Source: Mercurialis annua
Taxonomy: Eukaryota; Streptophyta; Magnoliopsida; Malpighiales; Euphorbiaceae
Length of the DNA stretch: 64,000 nt
Direction: 5' to 3'
Assembly (NCBI RefSeq): GCF_937616625.2
Contig: NC_065575.1
Coordinates: 5,153,501-5,217,500 of the forward strand
Made by a program: the position numbers and the translations under genes. The notes beneath the pieces were generated by a model, which saw nothing but the letters and a program-made list of their open reading frames with translations, ran no database searches and had not been told where the DNA came from. This document shows positions 60,131 to 64,000 of this stretch, in pieces (position 1 is the stretch's first letter; every line of letters starts with the position of its first letter).

Positions 60131-61045
60131 CGTTGTTCTATTTGTTTTAACAATTGTTACACATAATACACTTGAATTCACCAATATCATGAATTCGTGT
60201 ATCTTAACAACAATCACATCCAAACATAAGTAGATGCATAACAGTTCTCAAAACTATATATATATATACCTTTTTATATTCAAAATATTTATATATGTAT
60301 ATATATACATATAATATATACAACTAGAGCATCTAGGCACATAACACTGCAACACCCGTATATCATATAGTATATTCAAATACTTGACTTTAAATAAAAT
60401 AATAAATTCTATAAAATATTTTTTTTCAAGAAAATATATTTTAATATATAAAAGTACTTAAAATTCCATTTAATAAATTTTTAATCTCATTATCCGTGCA
60501 TATTTAGCATATAGTCCTTTTATGAAAAATACTCAATATGATTTATAGTATTTAAATAAATTATCAATTTTTTTTTGAAACAGACCAACCGCCGCCACTA
60601 CGGTGGCGCGTGTGGCGTATGCGCTGCCTGTCAACGGTGCTGGTTCCGAAACTGTTTTTGATTGAAAAAAATTTAGTCACCTTCTTTACTTATTTTCAAC
60701 AAATTAAACTCACCAAAAATCCATCTTTTCAAAATCATAATATTTTGAAACTAAGTTCAATATTAAGCTAATTAATGTTAAATTAATTAACACAAAACCA
60801 ACTTAAAAAGAATAAAATCCAAGACATAACCATCTACACTCAAACTCAGAATTGCGTCCATGATTTGATCACTCCGGTCACCAAATTCCGGTCACCGAAT
60901 TCTGGCCGAATTTCAATGGGCTTAAAAAACCGCAAAACGGCCAAAAAATCATATCTAATTGGTTGGGGCAATGTCCATCCGATTATCAAATTCTATGTAT
61001 TGGCTGATCAATCAGCTTTTAATTAATAGAACTTTTTATTTCAAA
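60131..61045. other. Intergenic, no gene seen
   Basis: AT-rich, with a short GC-rich patch (about 60588-60650) and a patch of CCGGTCACC repeats near 60876-60895. No coding sequence was recognised. Confidence 0.4.
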
Positions 61046-61049
61046 AAAA

Positions 61050-61086
61050 AAGGGCTAAAAGGTGGTTTTTTTTGGGTGATTAAGCC
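61050..61086. repeat. Solo right end of a Mutator-type MITE
   Basis: GGGCTAAAAGGTGG, a T-run and GGGTGATTAAGCC match the right end of 23905-24274. No left partner was found within reach, so the element is truncated. Confidence 0.7.
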
Positions 61087-61379
61087 TTGAGTTTTAGTAG
61101 TACAAATAAAGAATTGAGAGCCATTGTTGTTTGGTCCTGAATTGGCCACTGATAGAATACCTTGTCCATTGCGCTTGAACTATAAATTCTCATCAGGAAA
61201 CTATAAGCCATAAATTGATTCACCTCTTGTCTCATTTCCTCTTGTGAAATCTCCACCTTGGCACATGAACCTCGGAATGATTCAATGGAATGTCGAGCCC
61301 TTATAGTGCAATGGCTTTCCGGACTTACCAAGATTTCGTATATATCATCACAATTATTTCTATTTGATATAAAATCCAC
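61080..61379 (-). CDS. Unidentified open frame (99 aa), doubtful
   Basis: The frame from ATG 61379 has mixed composition ([40 protein letters not shown]). It overlaps the solo MITE end only at its last codons. An acceptor-like TTTTTAG precedes the ATG, so it may be a terminal exon of a lost gene. I do not recognise it. Confidence 0.25.
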   Translation of the reverse strand: MDFISNRNNCDDIYEILVSPESHCTIRARHSIESFRGSCAKVEISQEEMRQEVNQFMAYSFLMRIYSSSAMDKVFYQWPIQDQTTMALNSLFVLLKLKA

Positions 61380-61389
61380 CTAAAAACAT

Positions 61390-62340
61390 AATTACATACC
61401 AAATAGTTAAATGGTAATCCAATATCCAAAAAAAAAGTGACAAGAAGAATTTGCAACATAGTTACTTAATTTTAGTCTGAATAAGAATAAGAAAAATGCA
61501 TATGCATCAACAATAAATTTTCGGGAGTGGCTCCTCTCAAATTCCCTCCACTGCTCGTTAGATGCGTTACACCTCAACATTGATTGTTTTTTTAATTCTC
61601 CTCATAGACATTTGCATACCATTTGTTTCTTTTAATTTTCACAAGATGAATCCTATTTTTATTTTTTTATCTTAAATTTCTCTGCAATTTGTATATTTAA
61701 TATACTTATTAATTTTAAAAATATTGTACTACTAAAAAGAAAAGAATAATATCAATTTTTTTTCATTGAAACAATTAATAGTCCATTTTAAAATTAAATT
61801 TAAAATAGTAATATTGTAATGTTAAATTAAATTTCATGAACCTTTGATATTTTAAATTGAATCTTAATACTATTTAAATTATCCTAAAATTTAAAGATAA
61901 AAAATAAAAACAATTTTGAAATTCAATTTGATATCAAAAATATCTCTATTTTTATTTTTTTGTGAATTGCTTCAGTTTTTTTTAGTTGGAATAAAATAAT
62001 AAAATAAAATCAGTTATAGAAATTTAGTACAATTATTAAAAAAACTAGTATTATCAAAATAAATAAATAAGAATTTAGGATTTAAAATGTAAAACAAAGC
62101 ATATGACATTAAACTTTAAATCTTAATAAACTACTGTTGGATTAATTTTAATGAGGTTTAAGCCATCTAACAATATAATGGAGAAAAATTGAGGAATTAT
62201 AAACTTGAAGGGAGACACTCCTATGCCACATAGGCAAAAATGTTAGAGAAAATAGACGAAAGTACAAATTAAAGTTTAAGGACAGCTGAAGAAGAGAGAA
62301 GAAAGTTGGAGGACTAATAGTGAAAATTATCCCAAATTTA
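61390..62340. other. Upstream region of the trypsin-like gene
   Basis: AT-rich. The likely 5' UTR starts near 62340-62406 and is split by an intron whose donor follows CACTTGAG (62406) and whose acceptor is at about 62561. No other gene was seen. Confidence 0.45.
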
Positions 62341-62568
62341 TATAAATTCTCAGCGACCTGAAATTCTACTCGTCTCCCTATCGAAATACTTCACCATTCA
62401 CTTGAGGTAAGTTAAAGTTTTTGTTTTCTTTTCCTAACCAATTGCTTTGCTTATGAATTTGTTTCAGTTGACTATTGATTATTTAAAAAATTATTTAACC
62501 GCTGCTTACGATTATAGAAGGACTAGGATGTATGAATTTAAAGTTTTATTGTATTTTGTAGGTAAATT

Positions 62569-63888
62569 ATGTCCAAAAGAAAGGTGACAGGTCGTAGTCC
62601 ATGGCAACGGGATGAGAAGGAGGCATCTTACAGTGTGTTTTTTTTTTTAATTTTTTTTTATATACATATGTATGTGAACTGAAGTATACTTTTTTTTACC
62701 GTGCTTTTGATTTATATTTAGCTCCTCAAGAGTGGGATTGCATGAAGTATAATTTGAGTGATTGCATAAAGTATTCTGTGGATAAACCCATGTTTGCTAT
62801 ATATGATAAAAACAAGACCTTGGATATTTACACCAAAAGAGCTGCATTGCGTGCTGCTCCGTTCGTTGTCGCGCTTGTAGCTTATATAGGTATTTATAAT
62901 TATGCCAATTAGTGTTTGCGCTGCTCATGTTTTTGTTGTGGTTATGTTTGTGGTGATTGGTTACTTTCTCATGCTACTTAATCTCTTCAATCTTATTAAT
63001 ATGTATATGGAAGTGTGTTTTGCTTTGATCTTTGCTTTTTTTGTCATCTTTTTATCCCTTCTTTTACCTAATTTCATTTTGATATTTCTTGTGCTGTGTT
63101 GATTTATAAAGGTGAAGAGATGTTGTATCAGAGTTCTGGAACTATCATTGAAAGTGATGATGTCAGCAGTGTTATTCTCACTTCTGCTAATCTCATCAGG
63201 TGTCCTCAAACAAAAACTGTTGCACCAAATAACATTAAGGTCTGTCTATATGTATTCAACTTTTTTCATCATCTTGTTTCAAAGATGCTTTGATTAATGT
63301 TATATATATGCTTGCTGTTTGAGTTGAGATGTATGCTGCATTGTGTTTGATAACCATTGTATTTTATAGGTTTTTGTGTACCTTAAAGATGGGAGATCGT
63401 TTCTTGGCAAAGTTTTGACATTCAACTCTCATTATAATATTGTTGTCATAAAAATTCAATCAGATGCTCCTCTACCAATTGCATCGCTAAAACTCTTAGA
63501 TGATTCTATCACGATTGATCCGAGTGAGCGTCATTTCCATGAAGAAAAAACATTTCAGCTTTGGCCACATTCAAAGACACATAATCTTATTCCCGGAGAT
63601 AGATTATTTGCCCTTGGACGCTATTTCGTGAAGCCTTATGACATCATGATTGCTCCTGGTGAATTTTGGTAAAGCAAATTGAACATTTTTAACGCTTATT
63701 CAGAGAATCGTATCATTAGTTTTTATTTTTATGTGCATTAAATTTATTTTAGTAGTCAATAATGGGTTTACTCTCATATCTCTCTTACCATTTCTAGTTA
63801 TTGTTTCTTTCTTGCTATTTGTTTCAGTCTTGATCGTTGTAATTATGAGTGCAAGGAGCTTTTTATGGCGTCTTGTAGAATCACAAGA
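62569..63888 (+). CDS. Trypsin/Deg-like protein with degenerate catalytic residues, 5' part
   Basis: Plant member of the trypsin-like peptidase fold. Exons 62569-62632, 62722-62889, 63112-63239, 63370-63668 and 63828-63888 join in frame, giving 240 residues. The last donor is at 63889 and the gene runs past the right edge. After a basic N-terminus (MSKRKVTGRSPWQRDEKEAS), the fold is seen in QSSGTIIESDDVSSVILTSA, followed by NLIRC, where proteases have the catalytic His (TxAH). Here the position is Asn. The next core strand is HYNIVVIKI, where the Asp of DxAVLKI is Asn. The Ser region is outside the window. The protein is therefore probably not an active protease. Its function is unknown. The start follows a 5'-UTR intron (acceptor TTTTGTAG). 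Confidence 0.8.
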
Positions 63889-64000
63889 GTAATCTCTCTC
63901 ACTATAATTCTTTCTCAATTGTATTTCTGTAATAATATTGTTCTCCTTTTTTGTTTATTTTTGTATTTATTTACTGAAAATTTTACTCGCCTACATCATT

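Overview
The window is nuclear DNA of a flowering plant, almost certainly a eudicot. This follows from AT-rich, GT-AG introns, plant-specific genes (an augmin subunit AUG2 homologue, an LRR receptor kinase of the At3g28040/IRK type, an ER-anchored plant cytochrome b5) and a typical plant transposon load (MULE, MITEs, LINE, LTR elements). The species cannot be named from the sequence.

Host genes, left to right: the 3' part of a TBC-domain Rab GAP (+, cut by the left edge); a tail-anchored cytochrome b5 (-); an LRR receptor-like kinase with a degenerate catalytic loop (-); a nine-exon WD40 protein (-); a fifteen-exon FAN1 structure-specific nuclease with UBZ, HIRAN and VRR-NUC parts (-); augmin subunit 2 (-); and the 5' part of a trypsin/Deg-like protein without recognisable catalytic His and Asp (+, cut by the right edge). 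I rebuilt the exon chains by matching splice sites, reading phase and protein family. All chains close in frame. The genes do unrelated housekeeping or signalling jobs and do not form a cluster.

The spaces between genes are largely transposon-derived. A 5.8-kb Mutator-like element (33579-39421) has 114-bp terminal inverted repeats and a perfect 9-bp target duplication. It carries two converging genes: a MURA-type transposase with one in-frame stop, and a spliced GRF zinc-finger/coiled-coil protein with a hydrophobic tail. Its layout resembles maize MuDR. At least four small elements nearby (3347, 23905, 48675, 58630) and one relative (55521) also have long inverted repeats and exact 9-bp duplications. 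Several share the GGCTTAAT-like tip of the large element, so they may be its non-autonomous partners.

Other mobile DNA: a young 2.2-kb LTR element without polymerase (14990-17175, LTRs almost identical, tRNA-Arg primer site); a 5'-truncated LINE with target duplication (6628-7844); a hAT-type MITE (8352-8606); two Stowaway MITEs (9101-9352, 50099-50394); a decayed Ty3/gypsy protease region split by another insertion (56103-58420); and several unclassified inverted-repeat elements. Repeats include a 40-bp minisatellite (about 59517-60125), a degenerate TTACTAATAGGTTACC-rich block (about 11230-12440), a long (TA)n tract and a hairpin with polypyrimidine/polypurine arms in a FAN1 intron.
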